A stretch of 6,236 bases of DNA. Source: an uncultured Lachnospiraceae bacterium. Its GTDB lineage: Bacteria; Bacillota; Clostridia; Lachnospirales; Lachnospiraceae. Positions 5,711 to 6,236 of this stretch are shown here, piece after piece. The notes beneath the pieces are model-generated. The model searched no databases and had not been told where the DNA came from. It saw only the letters and a list, made by a program, of their open reading frames with translations. The stretch spans positions 1 to 6,236 of the forward strand of contig CAMWWJ010000206.1 of the NCBI GenBank assembly GCA_947177925.1. Direction: 5' to 3'. Within the stretch, counting starts at the first letter, position 1, and each line of letters begins with the position of its first letter. Made by a program: the position numbers and the translations under genes.

Positions 5711-5974
5711 TTATTCCCATTTATTGGTCTTAATGTAAATCTTCAGCATTTCCTCCACCAGCTCGTCTCGTTCCACTTTCATAATAAGGCTCCTGGCATT
5801 TTTATGGCTGGTAATATAAGTGGGATCACCGGACATAATATATCCTACGATCTGGTTTACAGGATTGTAGCCTTTTTCCGTTAGTGCCTCGTAAACAGTT
5901 GATAAGACCACTTTCACCCCTGTTTCGGGCTCCGCTTCAACTTTAAAGTATTGTGTATTTCCTAAATCTGTCAT
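5711..5974 (-). CDS. ireB: IreB/ReoM family regulatory protein (UPF0297)
   Basis: An 87-residue protein of the UPF0297 family (B. subtilis YrzL, Enterococcus IreB, Listeria ReoM). The hallmark block is complete: LTEKGYNPVNQIVGYIMSGD (31-50), PTYITSHKNAR (51-61), then ERDELVEEMLKIYIK (68-82). IreB and ReoM are small cytosolic substrates of the PASTA Ser/Thr kinases IreK/PrkA; phosphorylation at an N-terminal threonine changes their control of cell-wall synthesis, in Listeria through ClpCP degradation of MurA. The N terminus here, MTDLGNTQYF, has Thr7 two residues before an aromatic pair, at the same position as the phosphorylated Thr7 known in ReoM; Thr2 is a second candidate. It is the first gene of the operon, with ATG 5974 and AAGGA 9 nt upstream, and is followed after 32 nt by ruvX. 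Family call is very sure; phosphorylation is inferred. Confidence 0.95.
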   Translation of the reverse strand: MTDLGNTQYFKVEAEPETGVKVVLSTVYEALTEKGYNPVNQIVGYIMSGDPTYITSHKNARSLIMKVERDELVEEMLKIYIKTNKWE

Positions 5975-5993
5975 CTTGTCACGTCCTTACTCG

Positions 5994-6011
5994 TAGATAT
6001 TTATTATTCTA
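5994..6011 (-). promoter_or_regulatory. Possible operator: imperfect palindrome over the -10 box and transcription start
   Basis: The 18 nt from the -10 hexamer to just past the predicted start read TAGA, 10 AT-rich bases, TCTA on the minus strand, an outer 4-bp inverted repeat. The adjacent TTAGAAT-A-ATAAATA (6012-5998) matches 10 of the 14 specified positions of the PerR-type 7-1-7 box. A Fur-family regulator is encoded in this operon, so autoregulation is conceivable, but AT-rich -10 regions often resemble such boxes by chance. Confidence 0.2.
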
Positions 6012-6034
6012 ACCTATTTGGGGAGAAAATTCAA
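6006..6034 (-). promoter_or_regulatory. Sigma-A promoter of the ireB operon
   Basis: On the minus strand, TTGAAT (6034-6029) and TAGAAT (6011-6006) are separated by exactly 17 nt, close to the TTGACA-17-TATAAT consensus (4/6 and 5/6 matches). Transcription would begin near 5998-6000, giving a leader of about 25 nt before the ireB ATG with its AAGGA site. It is the only strong promoter I noticed for this tightly packed gene set, so it probably drives all nine genes; weaker internal promoters cannot be ruled out. Confidence 0.72.
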
Positions 6035-6059
6035 GGTTTCGGGGAAAAATTATGATAAA

Positions 6060-6089
6060 GGGAGGGGGAGTTTGATGAGAGGACGCAGG
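6060..6089. repeat. Purine-rich intergenic element, right copy
   Basis: Counterpart of the element at 81-110. It lies just upstream of the operon promoter; its conserved outer parts (TGGGGA 6019-6024 and AATTCAAGG 6028-6036) fall in the spacer and -35 region. Whether it is a dispersed repeat or a shared regulatory region cannot be decided from two copies. Confidence 0.35.
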
Positions 6090-6102
6090 AGATGGCACCT
6101 GC
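6085..6102. other. Small inverted repeat in the upstream noncoding region
   Basis: GCAGG (6085-6089) and CCTGC (6098-6102) can pair across an 8-nt loop. On the plus strand CGC and then TTTTT follow, giving a weak terminator-like look, but no plus-strand gene is present and the stem is only 5 bp. A second 5-bp inverted repeat, ATAAG (6126-6130) with CTTAT (6140-6144), lies nearby. Neither is strong evidence of function. Confidence 0.2.
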
Positions 6103-6236
6103 CGCTTTTTGGAGGCTTTCTATATATAAGTTGCCGATTCTTATGTCCTCACGCCAAAATTCCCGGCACCCTTTTATCCTAACTGGCATATCTACTGAAT
6201 TTGTGCTAAACTATTTTATAAACATTTAAATTTTGA

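Larger units (their letters stand above)
6035..6236. other. Noncoding region upstream of the operon promoter
   Basis: About 200 nt with stops in all three minus-strand frames soon after the right edge and no credible reading frame on the plus strand. It holds the right copy of the purine-rich element, two weak 5-bp inverted repeats and an alternating TATATATA (6121-6128). It shows no T-box or other riboswitch that I recognise. By analogy with B. subtilis, alaS would lie to the right of the window, but its 3' end is not here. Confidence 0.6.

Noticed and set aside
5679..5720. Extension of ruvX by 14 codons into ireB
   Set aside because: ATG 5678 has AGGAAGG at 8 nt and starts the conserved block; the extension overlaps ireB and has no family similarity.
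6035..6236. T-box, riboswitch or end of alaS upstream of the operon
   Set aside because: All minus-strand frames are quickly closed, and I could not identify a T-box motif or a stable multi-stem structure; only 5-bp inverted repeats are visible.

Overview
The window looks like chromosomal core DNA from a low-GC anaerobic Firmicute, most likely Clostridia of the Lachnospiraceae type. This is an inference from protein sequence style, strong purine-rich Shine-Dalgarno sites, TTG/GTG starts and gene order. I see no phage, transposase, CRISPR array, tRNA or rRNA.

Layout: nine genes, all on the minus strand, fill about 94% of positions 148-5974 and form what looks like one operon read right to left. 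In order: ireB/reoM (UPF0297), ruvX (YqgF), a DUF1292/YrzB protein, a Fur-family regulator, RNase J, a YlbF-family protein, a short MltG-like membrane protein, an O-methyltransferase of the YrrM/TrmR type, and a U32 protein of the YrrO/TrhP type. Junctions are tight: two overlaps (14 and 26 nt) and gaps of 32, 19, 4, 30, 1 and 18 nt. A good sigma-A promoter (TTGAAT, 17 nt, TAGAAT) lies just upstream of ireB. No convincing intrinsic terminator follows the last gene inside the window. Positions 1-147 and 6035-6236 are noncoding as far as I can see; alaS would be expected further right by analogy with Bacillus subtilis, but is not present.

The set follows the B. subtilis order yrzL-yrrK-yrzB-(...)-yrrL-yrrM-yrrN-yrrO, with fur, rnj and a ylbF-family gene inserted in the middle. 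The genes span cell-wall control (IreB, MltG-like), DNA/rRNA processing (RuvX), metal-responsive regulation (Fur), mRNA decay (RNase J, perhaps its YlbF-family neighbour) and tRNA wobble-uridine modification (TrhP makes ho5U34, TrmR methylates it to mo5U34). 

The points most worth a second look are the MltG-like protein that has no catalytic domain although its gene is intact, the RNase J/YlbF-family coupling, TTG starts with near-perfect ribosome binding sites (rnj, yrzB), the presence of a single U32 gene after trmR, and a diverged purine-rich element shared by the two noncoding flanks. I did not find a clearly new biological system; most of the window is a conserved housekeeping operon.
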